The notes under the pieces are model-generated. The model did not search any database. It was not told the origin of the DNA and saw nothing but the letters and a program-made list of their open reading frames with translations. Positions 36,373 to 44,313 of a stretch of DNA of 64,000 bases are shown here, in pieces. The translations under genes and the position numbers were made by a program. This DNA comes from Bin18 sp965200355 (lineage in GTDB: Bacteria; Desulfobacterota; Binatia; Bin18). Every line of letters begins with the position of its first letter. Position 1 is the stretch's first letter. The stretch is taken from contig OZ241351.1 of NCBI GenBank assembly GCA_965200355.1, positions 744,001 through 808,000 on the forward strand. Reading direction: 5' to 3'.

Positions 36373-37593
36373 ATGGAGCAGCCGAAGCATGTCCTGGATG
36401 GGTATAAGGTGTTGGATTTTACCCAGATCGTGGCCGGCCCGACCTGTACGTTAATGCTGGCGGAAATGGGGGCCGAAGTGCTCAAGGTGGAATTAGCGCC
36501 GGCGGGCGATGGGGCGCGCATAGGGCCGGTTATCGTTGACGGGCGGAGCGGCTATTTTGTCCAGCATAACCGCGGCAAGAAGGACCTCTGTCTTGACGCC
36601 AAAACCCCGGAGGGGCTGGCCATTCTCAAAGCGTTGGTCAAGAAAGTCGATGTGCTGGTCGAGAACTATGCCCCCGGCGTCATTGGCCGTCTGGGGCTTG
36701 GCTACGAGGTGGTGAGTCAGCTCAATCCCCGACTGGTGATGTGCTCAATTTCCGCCTTTGGGCAAACCGGACCGCTCGCCCATGAGCCCGGTTTTGACTG
36801 GGTGGGCGCGGCGTACTCAGGGGTCACGTCGATGGGCGGTGAAAAGGATGGTCCGCCCATATTCCCAATGGTCGCCCTGGGCGATGTCTCCACCGGTGCC
36901 CATGCCATGGGCGCGGTCTGCGCCGCGCTATTATACCGCGAGCGAACCGGACGCGGCCAGCACTTGGACCTGGCGCTGCTCGACACCTATGCCCATTATC
37001 ATGAAGCCAGCTTTCAGATGTACAGCCTGAGCAAAGGAAAAATAAACCCGACCCGCTCGGGAGCGCATTCGTGGTATGCGGCCCCGGCCGGCGTGTTCAA
37101 GGGGCGCGAGCGCTATATGATTCTGATCGCACCTCTGGAGCAGCACTGGACCAAGCTGTGCGAGGCAATCGGGCAGCCCGAGTTATCGCGCGACCCGCGC
37201 TTTACCGACAACGAAGCGCGTATGAATAACCTGGACGCATTGGTGGAGACCGTTGAAGCCTGGCTCCGCTCTCAGCCGAGTGACGACGCAGCTATTGCCA
37301 CGCTGAAAGAACACCATGTGCCCATCGCGCCCATTCTGTCCGTGCCCGAGGCCCTTCAGCATCCGCATCTGCGCCAGCGAGGAACGGTCCGCACGGTTCA
37401 TGACCGCCTCCTTGGCGATCTGGATATCCCAGGATTTGCGCTGCGGTTTTCGGAGTTTCCTCAGACTCTTGAGCTGCAAGCCCCGACGCTGGGCGAGCAT
37501 AACCGGGAAATCCTGACCCAATGGCTCGGCTATACGCCAGACCAAGTGCAGGAGTTGGAACGCAAGCAGATTCTACGCAGCGGTCCGGCGTGA
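36373..37593 (+). CDS. CaiB/BaiF family CoA-transferase (406 aa)
   Basis: Type III CoA-transferase. VLDFTQIVAGPTCTLMLAEMGAEVLKVE is the CoA-binding start. FVQHNRGKKDLCLD and VDVLVENYAPGVIGRLGLGYE follow, with the catalytic Asp expected in LDLALLDTYAHYH near residue 200. It swaps CoA between carboxylic acids, activating a substrate for degradation. Start ATG 36373 behind GGAGGG. Adjacent to, but divergent from, the monooxygenase pair; two more paralogues lie at 56868 and 60227. Confidence 0.92.
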   Translation: MEQPKHVLDGYKVLDFTQIVAGPTCTLMLAEMGAEVLKVELAPAGDGARIGPVIVDGRSGYFVQHNRGKKDLCLDAKTPEGLAILKALVKKVDVLVENYAPGVIGRLGLGYEVVSQLNPRLVMCSISAFGQTGPLAHEPGFDWVGAAYSGVTSMGGEKDGPPIFPMVALGDVSTGAHAMGAVCAALLYRERTGRGQHLDLALLDTYAHYHEASFQMYSLSKGKINPTRSGAHSWYAAPAGVFKGRERYMILIAPLEQHWTKLCEAIGQPELSRDPRFTDNEARMNNLDALVETVEAWLRSQPSDDAAIATLKEHHVPIAPILSVPEALQHPHLRQRGTVRTVHDRLLGDLDIPGFALRFSEFPQTLELQAPTLGEHNREILTQWLGYTPDQVQELERKQILRSGPA

Positions 37594-37706
37594 ACGTGAG
37601 TCGAGTTCCTTTTTCAGTCTGTACTTTGACGGCGGAGGTGAGAGAAAATTACAGATCAAGAACTTGAGTAAAGATAGCTGTCGAGTTCATGCAGAATGGG
37701 AATTTT

Positions 37707-38627
37707 TCATACCTCAGGAATGAGGGCCGCTTGTACCATTGCCGCCCTCCGCTCGGCGATGTCCAGATACTCACGATTCAGCTCTATGCCAACACACCGC
37801 CGTCCGAGTTCTTTTGTCACAAGCCCAACCGTGCCAGCCCCATAAAAAGGATCAAGGAGAATATCGTCTCTCTGGCTGCCAGCAACAATGCAGGGGCGAA
37901 TCAAGGCTCTGGGAAAGACCGCAAAATGCGCCTCTGGGCAGGGTTCCGTATTGACCGACCAGACCGTCCACCTGTTTTTCCGCCCGTTCCCGTTTGCCGT
38001 GTTCTCCTTAATGGCTTCCTGGTCAAAATAGTATCGCTCGGATTTTGAAAACAGGAACAGATATTCGTGGGACACCGTAAATCGGTCTTTGACGCTTTCA
38101 GGCTGACAATTGGGCTTATGCCAGATAATGTCATTCCGCAGATACCAACCGTCTTTTTGACATGCCAATGCTAATAACCAAGCGACCCCAATCAGGTCCT
38201 TTTTCTTGAGTCCGGGCGGGGTTGGCGGGCGGTACGACATGGCCCGGCCCTTATTCTTCGCGTCAGTGTCTCTCCATTTCCTGCCGCCGGACGAATAGGT
38301 ATTCCCGATATTGAGCCAGAACGTGCCATCAGGCTTCAACACCCTACGCACCTCACGAAAGACACCGACAAGATACTCAATGTATTGGGATAAATCCGGC
38401 TCGGCACCAATCTGATTTTCAATGCCATAGTCTCTGACGCCCCAATACGGCGGCGACGTGAGGGCGCATTGAAACGTCTCGTCTGGGAGTTGGCGAATGA
38501 GGTCGCGCGTATCCCCGTGCAATGTCACAACCGGATGCTGCTGAGTCGGGAGGGCTATGCTGGTCTCGGCGGTTGTTTGCAGGGCGGTTGTCTTTTTTGT
38601 AGCCTGAAATGCGCTCAACGCATTCAC
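37707..38627 (-). CDS. DNA methyltransferase, beta-class, SPPY type (probable m4C)
   Basis: A 306-aa site-specific methyltransferase. The catalytic motif SPPYW lies at 58-62 and the AdoMet-binding motif DPFYGAG at 259-265. That order defines beta class, and an Ser-Pro-Pro-Tyr motif usually marks N4-cytosine methylation. Middle part VLKPDGTFWLNIGNTYSSG and WYLRNDIIWHKPN is typical. ATG 38627 overlaps the stop of the HTH gene by 4 bp. Part of the AT-rich R-M island; which endonuclease it protects against is not certain, since a second methyltransferase lies beside the REase. Confidence 0.87.
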   Translation of the reverse strand: MNALSAFQATKKTTALQTTAETSIALPTQQHPVVTLHGDTRDLIRQLPDETFQCALTSPPYWGVRDYGIENQIGAEPDLSQYIEYLVGVFREVRRVLKPDGTFWLNIGNTYSSGGRKWRDTDAKNKGRAMSYRPPTPPGLKKKDLIGVAWLLALACQKDGWYLRNDIIWHKPNCQPESVKDRFTVSHEYLFLFSKSERYYFDQEAIKENTANGNGRKNRWTVWSVNTEPCPEAHFAVFPRALIRPCIVAGSQRDDILLDPFYGAGTVGLVTKELGRRCVGIELNREYLDIAERRAAMVQAALIPEV

Positions 38628-38827
38628 AAAGTTTGCCGTTGTTTCTTGGGCCGGCCCCTTTTCTTTTTCCCGTATCTTGCAAACTCGGCTAGAGTATTCT
38701 CCTCAATCATGTGGTCCCTACCGTATTTCTCAGATTCGAGGCGTTCCTCAACAATGTACTGGCGCACCCGTGAGGGCGTAACACCAAGGTATTTAGCGGC
38801 CTCTCCCGTTGTAAAATACTTTCTCAT
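38624..38827 (-). CDS. Small helix-turn-helix DNA-binding protein (67 aa)
   Basis: N-terminal MerR/excisionase-like HTH: YFTTGEAAKYLGVTPSRVRQYI, then a wing-like DHMIEENTLAEFARYG. The C-terminal KKKRGRPKKQRQ contains an RGRP core resembling an AT-hook, unusual for so small a bacterial HTH protein. Its stop overlaps the methyltransferase start, so it is probably the regulator of that methyltransferase. Upstream, CGTTAGGAAT occurs twice (38829-38838, 38883-38892) and may be its binding site. Confidence 0.75.
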   Translation of the reverse strand: MRKYFTTGEAAKYLGVTPSRVRQYIVEERLESEKYGRDHMIEENTLAEFARYGKKKRGRPKKQRQTL

Positions 38828-39020
38828 GCGTTAGGAATAATAGTGTTCTCCGTTGTAGATTTCAACCTCATAAAGGCGCTTTCGTTAGGAATTGGGAGAA
38901 CTCAAACCATCCGAGCCTTCGTTTCAAGAGACCGGATATATTGGATTTGGGGTTGACGTGCTGTTCCGATTATGTAGACTATAAGTCACTCTTGGAAGAC
39001 CTCGGGAGGTGAGGATATTT
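38828..39020. other. Divergent promoter region of the R-M island
   Basis: About 190 bp of AT-rich DNA between the minus-strand HTH gene and the plus-strand methyltransferase. It contains the direct repeat CGTTAGGAAT at 38829 and 38883 and, on the right, the promoter and C-box-like palindrome described separately. No gene is seen. Confidence 0.6.
38953..38987 (+). promoter_or_regulatory. Promoter with overlapping C-box-like operator
   Basis: TTGACG (38953-38958), a 16-nt spacer, then TAGACT (38975-38980) as -35/-10. The -10 overlaps GACTATAAGTC (38977-38987). GACT-N3-AGTC is the half-site type bound by controller (C) proteins of R-M systems. A C-like XRE protein is encoded at 41108, so it could repress this methyltransferase promoter once it accumulates. 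Binding is predicted only. Confidence 0.55.
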
Positions 39021-40094
39021 ATGAAATCAAGAGAGTTAGCTTTCAATAGTATCCGGAAACAGATAAAGCCGAGCATTCATACTGAGGTCGAAGGAGCGAT
39101 ACTTGCCGCTGGAGATGCCCTAGAGACACTGCGTAATTGTCCAAGCGGGACTATCTCGCTCATTCTCACCGATCCGCCCTATCATGTTACTAAGAAGAAA
39201 AATATTTATGGGGACACACAATTCAGGACAGATAGCCATTACCTTGAGTGGATGGAACTGCTTTCCAAGGAATGGCGGAGGATACTAAAGCCAAACGGGT
39301 CGTTTTTCTGCTTCTGTGACTCATCAATAGCTGCACGGTTAGAGGTCTTGTTTTCTGAATCCTTCAATATTCTGTCCCATGTTGTTTGGACTAAACCGAA
39401 CGACCCCGGCTTTGACGGCTGGAAGGGTAAAATGAAAAAGGAATCACTAAGGCAATGGTATCCACATTCGGAGCGTATTATCTTCGCAGAACCAGCAATA
39501 GAAGGGAATTTACATCGTTCTCCATTTGGAGAATTTTTACGAGAAGCAAGAATTAAATCTGGTCTATCCAGACATCAATTAACTGAAATCAGCGGCGCAT
39601 ATGGAAAGATTAATCACGGCGGTGCGGTTTCAAATTGGGAAGCGGGTCGCAATACCCCTAGTAAAGCTCAATACATGAAAATATGTAAAGCGATACTGAG
39701 CACGGGAAGAGTTCATACGATGCCACCATATGAAGATGTTATTAGACCATTCAAGATTGATGGCTCAAAAGAATTCACAGATATCTGGACGTTTCCGTCG
39801 GTTCGTCCGTACGAGGGAAAACATCCTGCTGAAAAGCCATTGGAAATGCTGAAGCATGCAATTGAAGCGACAACCTATGATGATGATATTGTGTTAGATT
39901 GTTTCGCTGGTTCTGGTAGTACTGCGATTGCGGCAAATGCTTTGGGCAGGAAGAGCGTCTCGATTGAGATAGAGGAGAAATGGGTCCATGCGATCTCAGT
40001 ACGTTTGGAAAATCTTAAGCAGGATACCACACATGAAAGAACAGGCGAGGTTGTAAAAATACCCGCTCCTGTATCCCAAGCTTCGCTGTTCTAG
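39021..40094 (+). CDS. DNA methyltransferase, DPPY type, with internal XRE-type HTH
   Basis: A 357-aa beta-class methyltransferase: DPPYHVTKKK (catalytic motif 51-54, typical of N6-adenine) early and FAGSGSTAIAANALGRK (AdoMet motif, 295-299) late. Between them, residues about 168-228 form a lambda-Cro/XRE-like HTH: FGEFLREARIKSGLSRHQL and AVSNWEAGRNTPSKAQYM. This domain sits where target-recognition regions lie, so it may help recognise DNA or bind its own promoter. Start ATG 39021 with AGGTGAGG upstream. Its end overlaps the convergent endonuclease gene by 4 bp. Confidence 0.85.
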   Translation: MKSRELAFNSIRKQIKPSIHTEVEGAILAAGDALETLRNCPSGTISLILTDPPYHVTKKKNIYGDTQFRTDSHYLEWMELLSKEWRRILKPNGSFFCFCDSSIAARLEVLFSESFNILSHVVWTKPNDPGFDGWKGKMKKESLRQWYPHSERIIFAEPAIEGNLHRSPFGEFLREARIKSGLSRHQLTEISGAYGKINHGGAVSNWEAGRNTPSKAQYMKICKAILSTGRVHTMPPYEDVIRPFKIDGSKEFTDIWTFPSVRPYEGKHPAEKPLEMLKHAIEATTYDDDIVLDCFAGSGSTAIAANALGRKSVSIEIEEKWVHAISVRLENLKQDTTHERTGEVVKIPAPVSQASLF

Positions 40095-41092
40095 GGGTTA
40101 AAATAACTTTTGTCGATGTTCCTTTGTAAAACTCCCCGCATCCATTTCAACGTTTGGTCTATTCCAGAATCTCTCACGACAACATTGCAATGATGGTGGC
40201 CCCAGCCCAGGTTGTACGGACGCTGGTTATACTCCCCATACCGAAGCTCTTGTATGTGAAAGAGGTTTATTTCGGTGACGGTCAAATTAGGAACCTCTCG
40301 CCCCCTTGCCTGAGCCAATCTATTGAAGAAGCCATAACCGGATAAAGGTTCCAGACAAAGTGGGCAGACGGCCCAGATAGTCGCATCATCCGAACCTATT
40401 ACTCTTGCATTTACAAGGCTTACAGAGCTTAGTAATCCTTTACTCTCGGCCAAATCAAGACAATATCTCCTCCTGGTATCGGCTGCTTCTTCTCGCATAC
40501 CGAATTCTATAGCCGCTTGACTAGAATCACGACATAGCCAGAACAGTGCCTCTAGCTGTAGTCTGCAATCCTCGATAACCCTCTTTGAGGCGTATTCGAA
40601 TAGCCGTATACCAGCGCCTTTTATTCCGGTAGTGTTGAAACCTCGTGAGATCTTCCCACCGCGGTCAGTTGCAGTGGTCGCAGCTATCCGAGCTACATAC
40701 TCACCATTGAGAGGACTCGTTCTACTATTTGCGGCGGACCAACCAAGACGATCAGGATTATGAGTCTCCCAATCGGTACGTGTCCGATAAAATACAAGTG
40801 CATTGCGCCCTAGTTCGAGGTCCCTTACTCTTAGTTTTTTATTGATATCCGGGTTGCTGAAATAGTCAGAGGGCGAAATTAGGGCAATAAATTTGTTCTC
40901 GAATGAAGCCTCGCCGTGTGGTGGTGTGCTGACTCGGTCCCAGAGATGATAGGGGATCAGAACAGTACTGTTTCGAGAAACACGATTTTGATAAATCACA
41001 TCGTCATCCGCCCCTCGAGTCTGCCCAGTTTTGTAGACTTTTCGTTCTAGGAAGTGTGGTAACCTTGACACAGATGCTCTGCTTCTTGGCAA
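40091..41092 (-). CDS. Putative type II restriction endonuclease (BstXI-like), HNH-type core
   Basis: A 333-aa protein with KVYKTGQTRGADDDVIYQNR at the N-terminus, a pattern I associate with the BstXI family (CCAN6TGG), from memory and unverified. The C-terminal part holds CPLC at 243-246, a His at 279 in NLFHIQELRYGEYN and HHHCN at 299-303, which together look like a zinc-stabilised HNH/beta-beta-alpha nuclease. TTG start at 41092 with AGAGG 9 nt upstream, just after the C-protein stop. Convergent overlap with a methyltransferase and position behind a C gene support an endonuclease role. Confidence 0.62.
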   Translation of the reverse strand: MPRSRASVSRLPHFLERKVYKTGQTRGADDDVIYQNRVSRNSTVLIPYHLWDRVSTPPHGEASFENKFIALISPSDYFSNPDINKKLRVRDLELGRNALVFYRTRTDWETHNPDRLGWSAANSRTSPLNGEYVARIAATTATDRGGKISRGFNTTGIKGAGIRLFEYASKRVIEDCRLQLEALFWLCRDSSQAAIEFGMREEAADTRRRYCLDLAESKGLLSSVSLVNARVIGSDDATIWAVCPLCLEPLSGYGFFNRLAQARGREVPNLTVTEINLFHIQELRYGEYNQRPYNLGWGHHHCNVVVRDSGIDQTLKWMRGVLQRNIDKSYFNP

Positions 41093-41107
41093 CGTAGAAA
41101 CCTCTTG

Positions 41108-41344
41108 TTATTTTTTCTTAAGATTATTGTTTAACTCAGCAAGAAATCCAGACAGGTCGATGCCCAGCGCATAAATAATTGATTCTAATGAATCTAACGT
41201 TATGTTACGGACACCTCTTTCGACTCCAGAAATATACGTCCTGTCCAGACCAGCGCGGTCAGCAAGTTGCTCCTGACTAATACTCTGAGCCTTCCTTATG
41301 CGCTTGATCGTGAAGGCCACTCCTTTAATCAGTTCCTTAGACAT
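41108..41344 (-). CDS. R-M controller-like XRE family regulator (78 aa)
   Basis: Small helix-turn-helix protein: AFTIKRIRKAQSISQEQLAD then RAGLDRTYISGVERGVRNIT, IIYALGIDLSGFLAEL. Size and sequence fit C proteins, which delay endonuclease synthesis after entry into a new cell. It is 15 bp upstream of the endonuclease on the same strand, the classical C-R order. Start ATG 41344 is the first in this frame inside the AT-rich island; upstream codons read an unrelated amidohydrolase remnant, so its native promoter may have been lost. Confidence 0.82.
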   Translation of the reverse strand: MSKELIKGVAFTIKRIRKAQSISQEQLADRAGLDRTYISGVERGVRNITLDSLESIIYALGIDLSGFLAELNNNLKKK

Positions 41345-41500
41345 TTCGTCCGTGTTCTTTTCTTCAAAGGGGCGGTTCATAGGGGCCAGCCAGGGGGCCA
41401 TCCACCCCCCGCCTGACTCCAGAAAACCGATCCGTACTCTGGAGAAGCGTTCGCATACGCCGCCCCAGATGATCGCCAGCGCGGCCAGCGTCTTCCAGCG
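41345..41500 (-). pseudogene. Amidohydrolase remnant at the island edge
   Basis: The frame continuing upstream of the controller protein encodes TLAALAIIWGGVCERF, RIGFLESGGGWMAPWL and MNRPFEEK. These are the GG-V-ERFP..R-GFLESG-GW..-WLDRMDRHF core motifs of amidohydrolases like the gene at 41569. Both flanks of the protein are missing. The homology stops exactly where the AT-rich controller gene starts, so the R-M island appears to have inserted into or replaced part of an amidohydrolase gene. Confidence 0.7.
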
Positions 41501-41510
41501 TGGAGGCAAA

Positions 41511-41542
41511 AAGGCTGAGTAAGGTATCCTTTCCTCAGCCTT
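41511..41542 (-). terminator. Rho-independent terminator after the amidohydrolase
   Basis: On the minus strand AAGGCTGAG - 14 nt - CTCAGCCTT is followed by TTTG. It lies 27 bp after the stop of the gene at 41569 and would end its transcript before the R-M genes, isolating the island from read-through. Confidence 0.65.
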
Positions 41543-41568
41543 GGTTGTTTTGTCACTTGTTGGTAGTC

Positions 41569-42765
41569 TTACACCGTCCCAGCCACGGTCTCGCGTTTGG
41601 CCTCGTCTTGGGCGGTTGGGGCTTCGACCTTGTAGAGCTGCTGCGCATTGTCCCATAAAATTTTGCGCCGGACCGACTCTTCACAGTCGGACAAGCCGCC
41701 CTTGATCCGTTTGTGCACCTCTTCGCCATAGAGTGATGTCGGATGGGGAAAGTCGGTCTCAAACAGGATATTATCCACGCCGACCTTGTCGATCAGCCGC
41801 CGGGGCGCGGTCTGCTCGAACCAGTAACAGGCGTAGATGTTGCGGGCGAAGTATTCGGACGGCAGCATGTCAAACTCTGGATTATCCCTGGAGACGCCAT
41901 TATCCTGAAACTGATAATCCAGCGCTTCGAGGACAAAGGGAATCCAGCCAATACCACTTTCGACCGAGATGAATTGAATCTCCGGGTAGCGGGCCAATAC
42001 GCCAGACATAATCAGATCGTTCATCTGCATGCCGTTCCGCAAAAAGACATCCACGGACAATTCGGTAAAGGCCGCCATCTTGCCGTAGGAGGCGATTTTG
42101 TTCTTGAGCAGGCCCAGCTCCATATTGCCCGATCCAATGTGGAAGCTGATCGGCAGGTCCAACTCAATCGACACCTCCCAGAGGGGGTTCCAATGCGGGT
42201 CGCCCAGCAGGGGCTGCCCCCAGAACTGGGGCTCGCCGGTGAACAGGATACCGCGATGGCCTAGGGCCGCACACCGCCGTATTTCCGTCACCGCGGCTTC
42301 GACATCCCAGAAGGGCAACGAGGTAATGGGCAGCAAGCGGCGCGAGTCGGCCGCAGCCCATTCGGTCTGCCAGTCGTTATAAATCTGCACACAGGTCAGC
42401 ATCAGCTCAGGGTCGTTCAGTTTTAAGAACTCCTGAGCGCCAAACCCGCCGACGTTAGGATACATCACCATGGCCCAGATACCCATCTGATCCATATACT
42501 TGAGCCGTTCCTGGGCATTATACGCTCCTGGGTGCATCTCCTCGTAGTTCTTGGGCGGATGCTGCATATTGCCGCGGCCGGCGGTCGCGGTCATGCCAGG
42601 ATTGGCCAGGAGGGACTCGCCGCCCACAAACCAGGACAAGCGCCCGTCTGCATCGGTTTGGACGTGGGGCACTCGGTCGCGCATCTTCTCCGGGGCCCGG
42701 CTCGTCCACAGGTCCGGCCTCTCGGTGACATGCGTATCAACATCAATAATCGTATAGCCACTCAT
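41569..42765 (-). CDS. Amidohydrolase family (Amidohydro_2) protein, intact (398 aa)
   Basis: Metal-dependent TIM-barrel hydrolase or decarboxylase. DVDTHVTERPDLW gives the D-x-D-T-H metal strand, with WAMVMYPNVGG, YNDWQTEWAA, LPISFHIGSGN (metal His), FISVESGIGWIPFVLEALDYQ and the C-terminal NILFETDFPHPTSLYG (metal Asp). Start at ATG 42765 with AAGGAGG; the upstream 48-codon extension covers the MarR gene end and is not part of the protein. A MarR gene lies 120 bp upstream and a tandem repeat that may be an operator sits between. Confidence 0.88.
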   Translation of the reverse strand: MSGYTIIDVDTHVTERPDLWTSRAPEKMRDRVPHVQTDADGRLSWFVGGESLLANPGMTATAGRGNMQHPPKNYEEMHPGAYNAQERLKYMDQMGIWAMVMYPNVGGFGAQEFLKLNDPELMLTCVQIYNDWQTEWAAADSRRLLPITSLPFWDVEAAVTEIRRCAALGHRGILFTGEPQFWGQPLLGDPHWNPLWEVSIELDLPISFHIGSGNMELGLLKNKIASYGKMAAFTELSVDVFLRNGMQMNDLIMSGVLARYPEIQFISVESGIGWIPFVLEALDYQFQDNGVSRDNPEFDMLPSEYFARNIYACYWFEQTAPRRLIDKVGVDNILFETDFPHPTSLYGEEVHKRIKGGLSDCEESVRRKILWDNAQQLYKVEAPTAQDEAKRETVAGTV

Positions 42766-42844
42766 GGTTTCCTCCTTTGCATGGGTTACAAACAGGGGAC
42801 GAGAAGAGAAACTTACCCTAACAGCCCCGTCTCCGTTCCGCCAT

Positions 42845-42874
42845 GTTTCACGCAATGAAGTTTCACGCAATGAA
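42845..42874. repeat. Tandem 15-bp repeat between MarR gene and amidohydrolase
   Basis: GTTTCACGCAATGAA occurs twice head to tail. Each unit contains TTCA-N5-TGAA dyad symmetry. It lies 80-110 bp upstream of the amidohydrolase start, in the promoter zone, so it may be a regulator binding site. It does not match the palindromes upstream of marR, so if it is an operator a different regulator may be involved. Confidence 0.45.
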
Positions 42875-42886
42875 CTGCCGCCGGCC

Positions 42887-43381
42887 TCAGCGCTTTGTTG
42901 CCCGCTCAAAGAGGCTGACCCCCTTGCGTAACAGGCGAAAGAGTTCTCTCGATTCTGTGGGCGGCATCTGCTCCAGAAAGGGCTGGAGAAACCGCTTCCC
43001 TTCCTCTTCCATGGTCTGAAGAAAGCGTTTCCCCTTTGGGGTCAGGACGACTTGTTTTTCTCGGCCCGAGTCCGGGTCCTCCACCAGACAGACGAGCCTG
43101 AGCGGCGCATTCGCCAGGTCGCGCAGGGCGCGCGTAATCGTGGGGCTGCTGGTTTCAAACCAGGAGGCAAGGAGGCGCTCAATGTCTTTCCGGCGCATAT
43201 GCCCAGCGGCATCCCGCTCTGTCCGCATCAGCCACAGGATGGCAACCTGCTTGCGTGACAACTGGCCGCAACGCAGCACGTCTTCGAGAGCCATACCGAT
43301 CTTATAGTGAATCGGTAGAAACAGCGCAGTTGCCTCAGCCGAAAAATCGCTCTGCGCGTCCGCCGGCCTGGACTTTGTCAT
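42887..43381 (-). CDS. MarR-family-like winged-helix regulator (164 aa)
   Basis: Winged HTH protein: LFLPIHYKIGMALEDVL, SRKQVAILWLMRTERDA, the recognition segment TSSPTITRALRDLA and the wing VEDPDSGREKQVVLTPKGKRF. This is the MarR pattern, usually a ligand-released repressor of nearby catabolic or efflux genes. Start 43381 with GGGAGG. Divergent from the gene at 43515 across 133 bp that holds two palindromes overlapping a promoter, the usual arrangement for autoregulation. Confidence 0.85.
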   Translation of the reverse strand: MTKSRPADAQSDFSAEATALFLPIHYKIGMALEDVLRCGQLSRKQVAILWLMRTERDAAGHMRRKDIERLLASWFETSSPTITRALRDLANAPLRLVCLVEDPDSGREKQVVLTPKGKRFLQTMEEEGKRFLQPFLEQMPPTESRELFRLLRKGVSLFERATKR

Positions 43382-43445
43382 TGCTTGCCTCCCTGTTGCC
43401 CTGCCTGAGCCCGATGTCCTTTTTCCGCTTGAGCCTGTCTAGCAC

Positions 43446-43486
43446 AATATGTTGACATATTAAAATTGTTTCATTACAAAACAGTT
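43446..43486. promoter_or_regulatory. Divergent promoter with two palindromic MarR-type operator candidates
   Basis: AATATGT-TG-ACATATT (43446-43461) is a perfect palindrome overlapping the -35 TTGACA (43452-43457) of a plus-strand promoter. The -10 TACAAA (43475-43480) follows after 17 nt and lies inside a second dyad, AATTGTTT-N7-AAACAGTT (43464-43486). A dimeric MarR bound here would block RNA polymerase for the gene at 43515 and probably for its own gene. Confidence 0.6.
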
Positions 43487-43514
43487 TTAGTAAGGAACTG
43501 AAAGGAGGGTTGCC

Positions 43515-44189
43515 ATGCCGTTCACCAAAGTATCCGTAGAGCGTCTGTATCAGAAGACGGGGAGTCCGACCAAGAAAAGAGAGCGTGAGGTCAGACAGGT
43601 CGCTGACGATATTTTTGCCGATATTCTTTCTCCTGCGGCCCGTCACACTCCCGCGTCCCGCCGCCAACATCAGGCTCAGCAACAAAAAGAGCGCCGGCCG
43701 CAACGACCGTCCAAACAGCGACCGGGCCTGCTCCCCTGCCTGCTGTTGCTGAGTGTCTTGGGGACGGCGTGTAGCGAGCAGCCCATGACCGCCAAGGAAG
43801 AACAAGCGATTCGCCTGGTCAAAGGCTATGCGCCGGGAGAAGGCCATTTCAGCGTGATCTCAAACATTGAGCACAAGGCGCGCGAGTCGGGCCAAGGGGG
43901 CAATGCGTGGTCTCAGAGGACGTGGCAGGCCGGCCTCCAGTCGCAAACCGACCGCCTGGTTGAGACGCTGAGTCAATATCTGAATGTTTTTGAAGCTCCG
44001 GGTGAGCGCTGGGTGCGTTTGACATATGCGGACAGTGCGGGGATTCACGAAGCCGCCTGGGAGGTGGATATTTATAGCAAACGGGTTGTGCCGCAAAATA
44101 GACTCGCCCAGGAACTGACCATGCCGGCAGAGGCCCAGCGAGCAGTGCTGCCGTCGCACCTGATGGACCTGGCACGTGGCAGGTGGTGA
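43515..44189 (+). CDS. Putative lipoprotein-like protein with long N-terminal region (224 aa)
   Basis: Residues 1-70 are basic and polar (TKVSVERLYQKTGSPTKKRE, then a Gln/Arg/Pro-rich stretch). A hydrophobic segment LLPCLLLLSVLGTACSEQ follows, with a lipobox-like LGTAC and a Ser at +2. The remainder (KEEQAIRLVKGYAPGEGHFS...YADSAGIHEAAWEVDIYS) looks like a periplasmic domain of unknown function. A 70-residue cytoplasmic tail before a lipoprotein signal is abnormal, so either the gene is a fusion of two frames or the Cys is not processed. Strong AAAGGAGG before ATG 43515; controlled by the palindromic promoter. Confidence 0.6.
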   Translation: MPFTKVSVERLYQKTGSPTKKREREVRQVADDIFADILSPAARHTPASRRQHQAQQQKERRPQRPSKQRPGLLPCLLLLSVLGTACSEQPMTAKEEQAIRLVKGYAPGEGHFSVISNIEHKARESGQGGNAWSQRTWQAGLQSQTDRLVETLSQYLNVFEAPGERWVRLTYADSAGIHEAAWEVDIYSKRVVPQNRLAQELTMPAEAQRAVLPSHLMDLARGRW

Positions 44190-44313
44190 CTGATACGAGA
44201 CTCAAAGAGGGCTCAGGGCTGCGAGCGCTGTCAGGCTCTAAAGGGACGGCGATTGATACCAGACGGAAAGGGCGCTACCTTTTCTCAAGAGCGCAATAGA
44301 GAGGAGAAGGGTG

